64,000 bases of DNA from Allobosea sp. (GTDB lineage: Bacteria > Pseudomonadota > Alphaproteobacteria > Rhizobiales > Kaistiaceae). The notes under the pieces are model-generated. The model saw only the letters and a program-made list of their open reading frames with translations. It was not told where the DNA came from and did no database searches. Both the position numbers and the translations under genes were made by a program. The stretch spans positions 124,001-188,000 of the forward strand of contig JAFKFV010000013.1 of assembly GCA_017307955.1 (NCBI GenBank), given 5' to 3'. Position 1 is the stretch's first letter, and every line of letters starts with the position of its first letter. Shown here piece by piece: positions 10,401 through 17,431 of this stretch.

Positions 10401-10497
10401 TGAAGGCCGTCACGCCGGCGACGATGAAGGCCACCATCCAGTAGACGATGAACTGGCGGTGCGAGAGCGCCCAGGCCGAAAGGTTGAGCCCTTTCAT
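7405..10497 (-). CDS. RND efflux transporter, AcrB/MexB-type inner-membrane pump
   Basis: A 1030-residue proton-driven RND pump with duplicated topology. It has TM1, a large periplasmic loop, TM2-6 with ALSLLVDDAMTTVDS (the paired Asp of TM4), a second loop, and TM7-12 ending GPMAFAIMGGLLVATLLTLVFLPTLYVTFF. The C-terminal tail is proline/alanine-rich. Its ATG overlaps the TGA of the upstream adaptor gene by 4 bp, so the two are translationally coupled. No outer-membrane channel gene follows, so an unlinked TolC-type partner is expected. The substrate is unknown. The N terminus (LSAWALSHRQFIVYWMV) matches the heavy-metal/multidrug-like alphaproteobacterial subgroup more than E. coli AcrB. Confidence 0.95.
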   Translation of the reverse strand: MKGLNLSAWALSHRQFIVYWMVAFIVAGVTAFIHLGRAEDPAITIKTMIVGAAWPGATLDDTLQQVTERLERKIQEIPEVDDVRSETTAGRTTLFVNLKDEITSAQVPDIWYEVRKGIGDIRGTLPQGVVGPIFNDDFGDTFGTIYGFTADGFTQRELRDYVESVRSKLLSLPDVSKIDILGAQDERIFVEFSTEQLAGLGIDRGQLIAALQAQNVVSPAGTIETGDERIAVRVSGAFESEQDLLNINFVSNGRLIRLRDIAEVHRGYADPPQPMFRVNGKPAIGLAISMKEGGDVLALGANIRSSMDAITADLPIGIEPSLVADQAEVVDVAIGEFTTSLWQAIAIIAVVSFVSLGVRAGTVVALAIPLSLAMVFVVMDATGIDLQRISLGALIIALSLLVDDAMTTVDSISSRLAAGESKEEAASNTFKTLALAMLTGTLVTAAGFVPIGFAQSSAGEYTFSIFAVVGIALVVSWIGAVTFSPLIAAVLLKKPEPKKADAKPSRIVEGFRAVLLTAMRMRWVTIGIAVAAFVVALLTLPHVPRQFFPSSDRAELLVDLRLPQSASIEASADASARLDAFLASDPDVAQWSTYVGRGAIRFYLPLNVELANPFFSQAVVIAKDVPARLRLQDKLEKLLAEDFPGAVTRVSPLELGPPVGWPVQYRVSGPEVGQVRAIAQKLAGIVSSDRDALRVNYDWMEPARMVRVRIDQDEARLLGLSSASLASALNSVVSGTTVTQVRDDIYLVDVVARATSADRLSLSNLQTLQVPLANGRTVPLSQVARFEFSQEYPLIWRRDRVPTLTVQADVAPGSSPEAVVEHLTPKIAELSASLPAGYHIAVGGTVEESASSQASVMVVVPFMLFLMITFLMMQLQSFVRLLLVMSVVPLGLIGVVGALFIFNRPLGFVAILGILSLMGLIAKNAVILIEQIESERRKGQPVWDAVVNATVSRFRPIMLTAISTILGMIPIAPTIFWGPMAFAIMGGLLVATLLTLVFLPTLYVTFFRAKEGEGAPKPVEPPPAPAPAAA

Positions 10498-11609
10498 GGC
10501 TGAGATCCGGACGGAGCCGTCGCGGCGACGGTGCGCACCACCTGTCCCGGATGCAGCGCCTGCACGCCCGCGGTCACCACCACCTCGCCCGGCGTGATGC
10601 CGTCGGCGACGATGACGGTGCCGGGATCATGGCGGACGAGTTCGATATTGCGCAGCGCGACCGTCGAATCAGCCGGATTGACGACGAACACCGCCGGCTT
10701 CCCTTCGGACGTCGTGAGCGCCGTCGCCGGCAGCGCCATCACCGGACCGTCGCTGACCTTGACCGTCCCGGTGACGGTCGAGCCGAGCAGCATGCCGGCC
10801 GGCGGTTCGTTGATGCCGACGCGGACCGCGAAGTTGCGCGTCTGCGCGTCCGCCTGCGGCGCGACCTCGCGGACGCGCCCGACGGCCGTCACCAGCGGGT
10901 CGGAGGTCAGGCGGATGGTGATCTCGGAATCGGGCGGCGTCGTGCGCAGCACCTGCGGCGGCACGTCGAAGACGGCGTCGCGGCCGTCCTGCTGCGCGAG
11001 GCGCACGATCATCTGCCCGGCCTGCACCACCTCGCCCGGCTCGGCGCCGCGCGCCGTCACCGAGCCGTCGACGTCGGCATAGAGTTCGGTGAAGCCGACG
11101 CGATCCTCTGCGATCTGCAGCTGCGCCTCGGCATCGTCGAGAGCCGAACGGGCGGCGCGAAGCGCCTGGTTGGCCTGATCCCAGTTGGCCCGCGTCGTGA
11201 AGCCGTTCTTGAGGAGGCGGTCCTGCCGATCGAAGGCGTTCTCGGCGGTGACGAGCTGTCCCTCGGCAGCGGCGACGGCCGCCTGTGCCGACCGCAACGC
11301 ATTGAGTTCATTGGCAGGATCGAGCTTGGCCAGAACCTGCCCGGCCTTGACGCGGTCGCCGACATTCACCGGCCGATCGATCATGCGGCCGCCGATGCGG
11401 AACGCCATCGCCGCCTCGTTGCGGGCCTGCACCTGGCCGGTGAGCACGACGGTCTCGACGGCCGGCGCGCGCTCGACCGTGATGGTGCGGACGGGGCGCG
11501 GCGCCGCGGCCTTCTGCTCTTCCTCGCGGCCGCAGGCCGAAAGCAGCGGCAGCGCCAGCGCCATCACGGCGACGCCCGCAAGGCGCCGCTTCCCCCACGC
11601 GGTGCTCAT
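10494..11609 (-). CDS. RND efflux periplasmic adaptor lipoprotein (membrane fusion protein)
   Basis: A 371-residue MFP-family adaptor linking the RND pump to an outer-membrane channel. Lipobox LLSAC (Cys26) predicts inner-membrane anchoring. A biotinyl-lipoyl half (GDRVKAGQVLAKLD) precedes an alpha-helical hairpin (RSAQAAVAAAEGQLVTAENAFDR...), and the second lipoyl half (GSVTARGAEPGEVVQAGQMI) and beta-barrel domains follow. ATG 11609 is preferred over an upstream in-frame start at 11711 because it has GAGAGGC 8 bp upstream and begins directly with the signal peptide. It overlaps the pump gene by 4 bp. Confidence 0.94.
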   Translation of the reverse strand: MSTAWGKRRLAGVAVMALALPLLSACGREEEQKAAAPRPVRTITVERAPAVETVVLTGQVQARNEAAMAFRIGGRMIDRPVNVGDRVKAGQVLAKLDPANELNALRSAQAAVAAAEGQLVTAENAFDRQDRLLKNGFTTRANWDQANQALRAARSALDDAEAQLQIAEDRVGFTELYADVDGSVTARGAEPGEVVQAGQMIVRLAQQDGRDAVFDVPPQVLRTTPPDSEITIRLTSDPLVTAVGRVREVAPQADAQTRNFAVRVGINEPPAGMLLGSTVTGTVKVSDGPVMALPATALTTSEGKPAVFVVNPADSTVALRNIELVRHDPGTVIVADGITPGEVVVTAGVQALHPGQVVRTVAATAPSGSQP

Positions 11610-11955
11610 GTTTCTGCCTCTCACGACCTTACCCCCGGCCTCGCATTTCGCGGCAGTGAGGCACGCACGCACGCGCCTTGCAAGCCGCCTGCGGCAGAGC
11701 GCCGCCGACACGGGGTGGCGCCCACTCGGCCAAGGCCCGCCTTTTCGCGCGGACCCTACCCATTCAGCTGTCCGAAGTGATGAGCGGCTTGTCCCGCGCC
11801 TGTGCGCAGAATCCCAAATCGGCGTGACACGGGGCTGTCGCTCCGGGGCTCCTTGTCAGGACCCGAAAAGTGTCGTCATCCTCGCACCGACGCCGGCCGG
11901 GGGAGCTTGTCGGCATGGGAAGGCGCTGGCGCCGACCGGGGGAGCGATCCGCGCA
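11610..11955. repeat. intergenic region upstream of the Mrp operon with an 18-bp direct repeat
   Basis: 346 bp between the divergent adaptor gene and the Mrp operon, with no supported gene. Two 18-bp direct repeats, 11889-11906 and 11928-11945, match at 16 of 18 positions and both end in CCGGGGGAGC. Their starts are 39 bp apart and the second lies 10 bp before the proposed mrpE start. They may be operator half-sites, or a duplicated purine-rich ribosome-binding region; neither is shown. Confidence 0.4.
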
Positions 11956-12468
11956 ATGGCCCGCAGCATGGGAAACCGGATGAGGCGACATGCGGGATCG
12001 GCTGGCCGATTCCTGGCCTTTCTCGCGCTCTGGTGCATCCTCATGGGTCTCGATCCGAAGGACCTCGTCGTCGGCCTCTTCGCCTCGGCCTGCGGCACGC
12101 TCGCGGCGGCGACTTTCCTGCCCGAGTCGGCCCGCTGGCCCTCAGTGCGCGGGCTGATGCGGTTCGCAGCCGCGTTCCTGAGACAGTCGCTGCTCGCGGG
12201 CATCGATGTCGCGAAGCGCGCCTTCTCGCCGCGCCTGCCGCTCGCGCCGGGCTTCGTTGCCTTCCGCCCGTCCCTGCCCGCCGGGCTCTATCGCGACGCC
12301 TTCGTCAGTCTCTCGGCCATGATGCCGGGAACGCTGCCCGTCGGCAGCGACGGCAGGGACGGCGTCGTCGTCCATTGCCTCGACGAGCATCAGCCTGTTC
12401 TCCCCGAGATGGCCAAGGACGAGGCGCGGCTCCGCGCCGTCTTTTCCGGAGAACGCCGGCATGGCTGA
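11956..12468 (+). CDS. mrpE: Na+/H+ antiporter subunit E (Mrp/Mnh type)
   Basis: A 170-residue MnhE/MrpE family membrane subunit, first gene of the Mrp-type operon. It has two N-terminal helices (FLAFLALWCILMGLDPKDLVVGLFASACGTL) and the family segment RGLMRFAAAFLRQSLLAGIDVAKRAF, then a cytoplasmic domain with LSAMMPGTLPV and DGVVVHCLDE. Start choice among ATG 11956, 11968 and 11980 is uncertain; the first is taken, behind GGGGGAG. It overlaps mrpF by 8 bp. MrpE is needed for full assembly or activity of Mrp complexes. Confidence 0.88.
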   Translation: MARSMGNRMRRHAGSAGRFLAFLALWCILMGLDPKDLVVGLFASACGTLAAATFLPESARWPSVRGLMRFAAAFLRQSLLAGIDVAKRAFSPRLPLAPGFVAFRPSLPAGLYRDAFVSLSAMMPGTLPVGSDGRDGVVVHCLDEHQPVLPEMAKDEARLRAVFSGERRHG

Positions 12469-12742
12469 CGCGCTCACGCTCGCCGCCATCGCCGTGCTCG
12501 CCGCTGTCGCGCTCGGTCTCGTCCGCGTGCTCCGGGGGCCGTCCCGGCTCGATCGGATGATGGCCGTGCAACTGCTCGGATCGGGTGGCGTCGCGGTGCT
12601 GGCACTGCTCGCCGTGGCGAATGGAACGGAGGCGATCCTCGACGTGGCCTTGACGCTCGCGCTGCTCGCCGCCTTCGCCTCGGTGGCGCTCGCCCGCGCG
12701 CTCGGAGAGATCCGCAAGGATGGCGGGGAGACGGGGCGATGA
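12461..12742 (+). CDS. mrpF: Na+/H+ antiporter subunit F (Mrp/Mnh type)
   Basis: A 93-residue three-helix subunit of the MnhF/MrpF family. The conserved core RVLRGPSRLDRMMAVQLLG with its acidic residue precedes helix 2, and the third helix is followed by a short charged tail. It overlaps mrpE upstream and mrpG downstream (ATGA), so translation is coupled. In Mrp complexes, subunit F packs with E and G and contributes to the cation path. Confidence 0.92.
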   Translation: MADALTLAAIAVLAAVALGLVRVLRGPSRLDRMMAVQLLGSGGVAVLALLAVANGTEAILDVALTLALLAAFASVALARALGEIRKDGGETGR

Positions 12743-13050
12743 GCGTGCTCCTCGGCCTCTTCAGCACGGTCGCGATCATTGCCGGCATCGTCTTCTTCGT
12801 CGCCGGCACGGTCGGCCTGCTGCGCTTTCCCGACGCCCTGACGCGGCTGCATGCGCTGACCAAGGCCGACAATCTCGGCCTCGGCCTCATCGTGCTTGGC
12901 CTGCTGCCCTATGCGGGCAGCGTCGGCGCCGCGCTGAAGCTCGTCGTGATCTGGGCACTGGTGCAATTCGCCGGCGCGACCGTGGCCCAGATGATCGGCG
13001 CACTGGCGGTGCGCGAGCATCCGACATCCGCCGGGCGGCAGCGGCGATGA
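12739..13050 (+). CDS. mrpG: Na+/H+ antiporter subunit G (Mrp/Mnh type)
   Basis: A 103-residue three-helix subunit. It carries the PhaG/MnhG signature GTVGLLRFPDALTRLHALTKADNLGLGLI and an Arg-rich C terminus. It sits between mrpF and the MrpB fusion gene with 4-bp ATGA overlaps on both sides. Confidence 0.94.
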   Translation: MSVLLGLFSTVAIIAGIVFFVAGTVGLLRFPDALTRLHALTKADNLGLGLIVLGLLPYAGSVGAALKLVVIWALVQFAGATVAQMIGALAVREHPTSAGRQRR

Positions 13051-13973
13051 TGGGGCTCGTCCTCGACGGCGGCATCGCCCTGCTCACGATCGGCATCGCC
13101 GCCTGGACGATCCGCGCCGGCGACGACTTCGCCGCCGTGGTCGGCTTCGTTGCCTATGGCCTCGTTCTCACCCTCGCATGGACGCGTCTCGGCGCCTATG
13201 ACGTCGCGCTGACCGAGGCGGCGATCGGCGGCGGCGCGACCGGCGTCATCCTGATGCGGGCCGGCGCGCGCGTGAAACCGGCGCCGGCCGCCCGCGCCTC
13301 TAGGCGGGCGCGGATCATCGTCGGCGCGCTCTCGGCGGCGGTGGCCGCCGGCCTTTCGGCCATCGTGTTGTTGCCGCCCCAGCCGGCGCCGAGCCTCGCT
13401 CTCGAAGTGCGCGAGCATCTCGCGTCAACAGGTCTCGGAAACCCGATCGGCGGCGTGTTGATGGCCTATCGCGCCGCCGACACGTTCCTCGAGACGGTCG
13501 TCGTGCTCCTGGCGCTGTTCGGCGTCTGGTCGCTCGGCCGCGACGCGCATTGGGGCGGGCGTCCGGGTCCGGCGCTTCGGCCCGCCGAAGGCGGCGCGCT
13601 GCCGCTCTTCGCGCGTGTTCTCGTCCCCGCCGGCATCGTCATCGGCATCTATATCGTCTGGGTCGGCGCCGACGCGCCGGGCGGCAAGTTCCAGGGCGCG
13701 ACCCTCCTCGCGGCCATGGCGATCCTCGCCGGCATGGCCGGCCTCGTACAGGCGCCCGCGACAGCCGGCCGGCGATTGCGCTGGCTGCTCGCCGCCGGGC
13801 CGATCGTCTTTGTCGGCATCGGCCTTGCCGGGATCCCGCTCGCAGGCGCCTTCCTCGCCTATCCGCCTGGCTTCGAGAAGCCGCTCATTCTCGTCATCGA
13901 GGTCGCTCTCACCGTCTCGCTCGCCGCCATGCTGGCGCTGATCGTCGCCGGACCGACGGAGCGGGCGCCATGA
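13047..13973 (+). CDS. mrpB: MbhD-MbhE-MrpB fusion: MrpA C-terminal part joined to antiporter subunit B
   Basis: A 308-residue membrane protein with three recognisable parts. Residues 1-75 are an MbhD/DUF4040 domain (VAYGLVLTLAWTRLGAYDVALTEAAIG). Residues about 115-165 are MbhE-like (NPIGGVLMAYRAADTFLETV). The rest is an MnhB domain (RVLVPAGIVIGIYIVWVGADAPGGKFQGATLLA). In classical Mrp systems the first two parts are the C terminus of MrpA; here they are joined to MrpB and separated from the NuoL-like part. Two adjacent ATGs (13047, 13050) are possible starts; the first overlaps the mrpG stop. The next gene overlaps by 4 bp. Confidence 0.88.
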   Translation: MMGLVLDGGIALLTIGIAAWTIRAGDDFAAVVGFVAYGLVLTLAWTRLGAYDVALTEAAIGGGATGVILMRAGARVKPAPAARASRRARIIVGALSAAVAAGLSAIVLLPPQPAPSLALEVREHLASTGLGNPIGGVLMAYRAADTFLETVVVLLALFGVWSLGRDAHWGGRPGPALRPAEGGALPLFARVLVPAGIVIGIYIVWVGADAPGGKFQGATLLAAMAILAGMAGLVQAPATAGRRLRWLLAAGPIVFVGIGLAGIPLAGAFLAYPPGFEKPLILVIEVALTVSLAAMLALIVAGPTERAP

Positions 13974-14293
13974 GCCTCGCACCGCTCGATGCCGCGACCC
14001 TTTACGGGCTGATGGGGGCGATCCTCGTCGGCCTCGGGCTTTATGGCGTTGTGCTGCTCGGCGGCTTCCTGCGCCGCCTGCTCGCCTTCAATCTCCTCGG
14101 CGGCGGCGTCTTCATCCTGTTCGGCGTTGTCGCCCGGCGTGGCGCCGGCGCCGGCTTCGGCGGCGATCCGGTGCCGCAGGCGCTCGTCATCACCGGCATC
14201 GTCGTCGCCTTCTGCGCGACGGCCCTTGCCATCACGCTGATCGAGCGGCTCACGGAGGAAGACGGCGACGACCCGTCCGGTGGCGGCTCATGA
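13970..14293 (+). CDS. mrpC: Na+/H+ antiporter subunit C (NuoK-like)
   Basis: A 107-residue MnhC/NuoK-family subunit with three hydrophobic helices. It has LLGGFLRRLLAFNLLGGGVFILFG in the second helix and the family signature DPVPQALVITGIVVAFCATALAITLIERL in the third. A short acidic tail follows. It overlaps both neighbours by 4 bp in the operon E-F-G-(DE)B-C-D-A'. Confidence 0.93.
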   Translation: MSLAPLDAATLYGLMGAILVGLGLYGVVLLGGFLRRLLAFNLLGGGVFILFGVVARRGAGAGFGGDPVPQALVITGIVVAFCATALAITLIERLTEEDGDDPSGGGS

Positions 14294-15789
14294 GCGCCGG
14301 CCTCCTCGCGACCTCGCCCGGCGGCGACGTCCTCGTCGCCGCGATCGTGGTGCCGGTCATCGGCATCCTGCTACTCTGGCTGGTCCGCCCGCGCGCCGTC
14401 GAATGGGTGGCGCTGGCCGCGCTGCTCGCCAATCTCGGCGTCGCTGTCGCCGTGCTGCGCACCGTTTCGTCGAGCGCGGCGCCGGTCGCTTATCTCATCG
14501 GCGGCTGGCAGCCGCCGCTCGGGCTGGCGCTCCGCGCCGACGGCATCGCGGCCGTCTTCATGGCGATGGCGGCGACCGTCCTGGTGCCGGTCGCGATCTA
14601 TGCCCGCGGCGCATTCGGCGCGCCCGGCGAACGACGGCCGATGGTATTCTGGACCATGCTGCTCGCCATCACGGCGGCGCTGAACCTCATCTTCTGCGGC
14701 CAGGATCTCTTCAATCTCTATGTCGCGCTCGAGCTGTTGACCTTCGCCGCCGTGCCTCTGGTCAGCCTCGACGGCAGCCGAGAGACGCTGAAGGCGGCGC
14801 TGCGCTATCTCGTCTTCGCGCTGGCCGGATCGGTGCTCTACCTGCTCGGCGTCGCGATCATCTACGGCGCTTATGGCACGCTCGATCTGATCGGCCTCGC
14901 CTCCATCCGCGGCCCGGACGGCGCGCTGCTGCTGGCGATCGGCGTCATGACCGCCGGCCTCGCGGCCAAGACTGCGCTGTTTCCCCTGCATCTTTGGCTG
15001 CCGCCTGCCCATGCCGGCGCGCCGCCCGCGGCGAGCGCCGTCCTCTCGGCGCTGGTGGTGAAGGGCTCGTTCTTCATAGCGCTGCGGCTCTGGTTCGACC
15101 TGCTGCCGCCGGAGCGGGCAGTGGCAGGATCGACGCTGCTCGGCGTCTTCGGCGCCGCCGCGGTCATCATCGGCTCGGCCATGGCGCTCAGGCAGGCGCG
15201 GCTGAAGCTGCTCGTCGCCTATTCCACGGTCGCGCAGCTCGGCTATCTCTTCCTCGTCTTCCCGCTCGGCCTCGGCAGCGGCGCGGCGCCCTTCGAGAGC
15301 ACGGCCTGGACGGCGGGCGCGCTGCAACTGATGGCGCATGCCTTCGCCAAGGCGGCGATGTTCATGGCGGCCGGCCTCGTCTACGAGGCGATCGGCCATG
15401 ACCGCATCGCCGAATTCCGCGGTCTCGGGCGGATCGCGCCGCTGACGGTGCTCACCATGACGCTCGCTTCGATCTCGCTGATGGGCCTGCCGCCATCGGG
15501 CGGCTTTTCGGCCAAGTGGCTGATGCTGACGGCTGCGTTCGGCGAGGGCGCGTGGTGGTGGGTGCTGGTCATTGCCGCCGGCGGCCTGCTCGCGGCGGGC
15601 TATGTCTTCCGCATCCTCGTTCCCGCCTTTACACCGCCCGAAGAGCCGATCGCGCGCGTGAAGCCCGTCGTCGTCAGGCGCGAGGCGGCGGCGCTGGCGC
15701 TCGCGGTGATCGCGATCCTCATCGGTTTCCTGCCGCTCGCGCCCTGGCCGCTGCTCGCCATCGGCCGCATCGCCGCGGGGGCGCCATGA
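14290..15789 (+). CDS. mrpD: Na+/H+ antiporter subunit D (NuoN/NuoM-like)
   Basis: A 499-residue Proton_antipo_M protein with about 14 helices. Conserved ion-translocation residues are present: the TM5 glutamate in NLYVALELLTFAAVPL, the TM7 lysine in AAKTALFPLHLWLPPAHAGAP, a second lysine in ALVVKGSFFIALRLW, and AHAFAKAAMFM. This is the best candidate for the proton-pumping subunit of the complex. Its ATG overlaps mrpC and its TGA overlaps the next gene, 4 bp each. Confidence 0.94.
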   Translation: MSAGLLATSPGGDVLVAAIVVPVIGILLLWLVRPRAVEWVALAALLANLGVAVAVLRTVSSSAAPVAYLIGGWQPPLGLALRADGIAAVFMAMAATVLVPVAIYARGAFGAPGERRPMVFWTMLLAITAALNLIFCGQDLFNLYVALELLTFAAVPLVSLDGSRETLKAALRYLVFALAGSVLYLLGVAIIYGAYGTLDLIGLASIRGPDGALLLAIGVMTAGLAAKTALFPLHLWLPPAHAGAPPAASAVLSALVVKGSFFIALRLWFDLLPPERAVAGSTLLGVFGAAAVIIGSAMALRQARLKLLVAYSTVAQLGYLFLVFPLGLGSGAAPFESTAWTAGALQLMAHAFAKAAMFMAAGLVYEAIGHDRIAEFRGLGRIAPLTVLTMTLASISLMGLPPSGGFSAKWLMLTAAFGEGAWWWVLVIAAGGLLAAGYVFRILVPAFTPPEEPIARVKPVVVRREAAALALAVIAILIGFLPLAPWPLLAIGRIAAGAP

Positions 15790-17420
15790 TGCCGGACGCC
15801 GCCCTCTCGCCCTTTGCGCCGCTGCTGCTCGCGCTGGCCAGCCTCTTCCCGCTCGCCCTGCTGGCGCTGACCCTCGCCGCGCCTGGTTTCAGGCCGCGCC
15901 TCGCGACGCTGCTCTGGCTGGCGCCGCTGCCGGGGCTTATGGCAGCCGTCTTCGCCCAGGGCGCCATCGTCTCCCTTCCCACCCCCTTGGCGCTCGGCCT
16001 CATGCTCGACCGGCCCGGCGCGCTGCTGCTCGGTTCGGCGGCGCTGATCTGGTGCGCCGCCGGCATTGCGGCGCCGGCCTGGTGGGGCGAAAAGCTTCGC
16101 AGCCTGCCCTATCAGGCCTGGTGGCTGGCGACGCTTGCCGGCAGCATGACGGTCTTCATCGCCGCCGATGTCGTCACCTTCTACCTCGCCTTCTCGCTGG
16201 TCAGCCTCGCCGGCTACGGCCTCGTCACGCGCGACGGCACGGTTGCGGCGCTGAAGGCCGGCCGCGTCTATTTCGCGCTCGCCGTCACGGGCGAAGCCTT
16301 CCTGCTCTCCGGCTTCGTGCTGCTGGCCCTCGGCGCCGGCGGGGAGACACGGATCGCGGCGATCGTCGCGGCGCTGCCATCCGCGCCGCGGATGGCGCCC
16401 GCCCTCGTCCTCGTCCTTCTCGGCCTCGCGGCGAAGCTCGGCCTCGTGCCGCTGCATCTCTGGATGCCGCCGAGCTATGGCGCGGCGCCCTACCCCGCCG
16501 CCGCCGTGCTCTCGGGCGCAGCGGTGAAGGCCGGCGTGATCGGCCTCGTCCGCTTCCTGCCCTATGCAACGCCGACGGAGACGCTCGGCATTGCGCTTGC
16601 GGCAGCCGGTTTCTTCTCGGCCTTTTTCGGCGTTGCGATCGGCCTGACGCAGCGCCATCCGAAGCATGTGCTCGCCTATTCCAGCATCAGCCAGATGGGG
16701 GTGATCGCCGCTGTCGCCGGGCTTTCGCTCGCCGCCGGCCGCGCTGCCGGACCGACCGAGATCGCCTTCTACGGATTGCACCATGTCTTCGCCAAGGGCG
16801 GGCTCTTCCTGGCGCTGGCGGCGCTGTCGATGACGGGGAACCGCGGCCGGGCGGCGCTTCTCTGGCCAGCCGCGATCGTCGCTCTCGGCATCGCCGGCCT
16901 GCCGCTCACCGGCGGCGCGCTGGCCAAGCTCGCGATCAAGGATGCGCTCGGCAGCGGCTGGGCGAAGACGCTCGGCAGTCTTTCGGCGGTCGCCAGCACG
17001 GTCCTGATGCTGCATTTCCTGACGCTCGCAACCGTCATGCGATCCCGCGACGCATCGGCGGTCGCGCCAGTCGCGCTCCGCGCCGCCTGGTGGGGCACGG
17101 CGCTGGCTTCGCTCGCCCTGCCCTGGCTGCTCTTCCCGTCCGTCGGCGGCAGTCTCGCCGCGACGGTTGCGCCCCAAGCCCTATACGAACTCGGCTGGCC
17201 GATCCTCGCAGGCGGGGCATTGTTCGCGCTGCTGCGCCTCTGGCGGAACCGCCCGAGCCTGCCGCCGGGCGACATCCTCGCGATCATCCGCACTGGCGAA
17301 CCCTGGCTTGCGCGCCTTTCGAACGGCGTCGCGGCGATCGAGGGATTCCTGACCGACTGGACGGTTGCCGGCGCAGTATTGCTCCTGCTGGCGCTCGCGC
17401 TCGCCGGCGCGATGCTCTGA
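15786..17420 (+). CDS. NuoL/MrpA-N-terminal-like proton-conducting subunit, TM5 glutamate missing
   Basis: A 544-residue Proton_antipo_M protein, last gene of the operon. It keeps the TM7 lysine (GLAAKLGLVPLHLWMPPSYG), the TM8 lysine (AVKAGVIGLVRFLP) and GLHHVFAKGGLFL. At the position of the TM5 glutamate (ALELL in MrpD of this operon) it reads YLAFSLVSLAGY, with Ser. It probably takes the place of the MrpA N-terminal domain, or is a second D-type subunit. A C-terminal helix follows a short cytoplasmic loop. The operon ends here; no clear terminator precedes the convergent AraC gene 11 bp away. Confidence 0.88.
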   Translation: MMPDAALSPFAPLLLALASLFPLALLALTLAAPGFRPRLATLLWLAPLPGLMAAVFAQGAIVSLPTPLALGLMLDRPGALLLGSAALIWCAAGIAAPAWWGEKLRSLPYQAWWLATLAGSMTVFIAADVVTFYLAFSLVSLAGYGLVTRDGTVAALKAGRVYFALAVTGEAFLLSGFVLLALGAGGETRIAAIVAALPSAPRMAPALVLVLLGLAAKLGLVPLHLWMPPSYGAAPYPAAAVLSGAAVKAGVIGLVRFLPYATPTETLGIALAAAGFFSAFFGVAIGLTQRHPKHVLAYSSISQMGVIAAVAGLSLAAGRAAGPTEIAFYGLHHVFAKGGLFLALAALSMTGNRGRAALLWPAAIVALGIAGLPLTGGALAKLAIKDALGSGWAKTLGSLSAVASTVLMLHFLTLATVMRSRDASAVAPVALRAAWWGTALASLALPWLLFPSVGGSLAATVAPQALYELGWPILAGGALFALLRLWRNRPSLPPGDILAIIRTGEPWLARLSNGVAAIEGFLTDWTVAGAVLLLLALALAGAML

Positions 17421-17431
17421 AGCTGCCGCGG

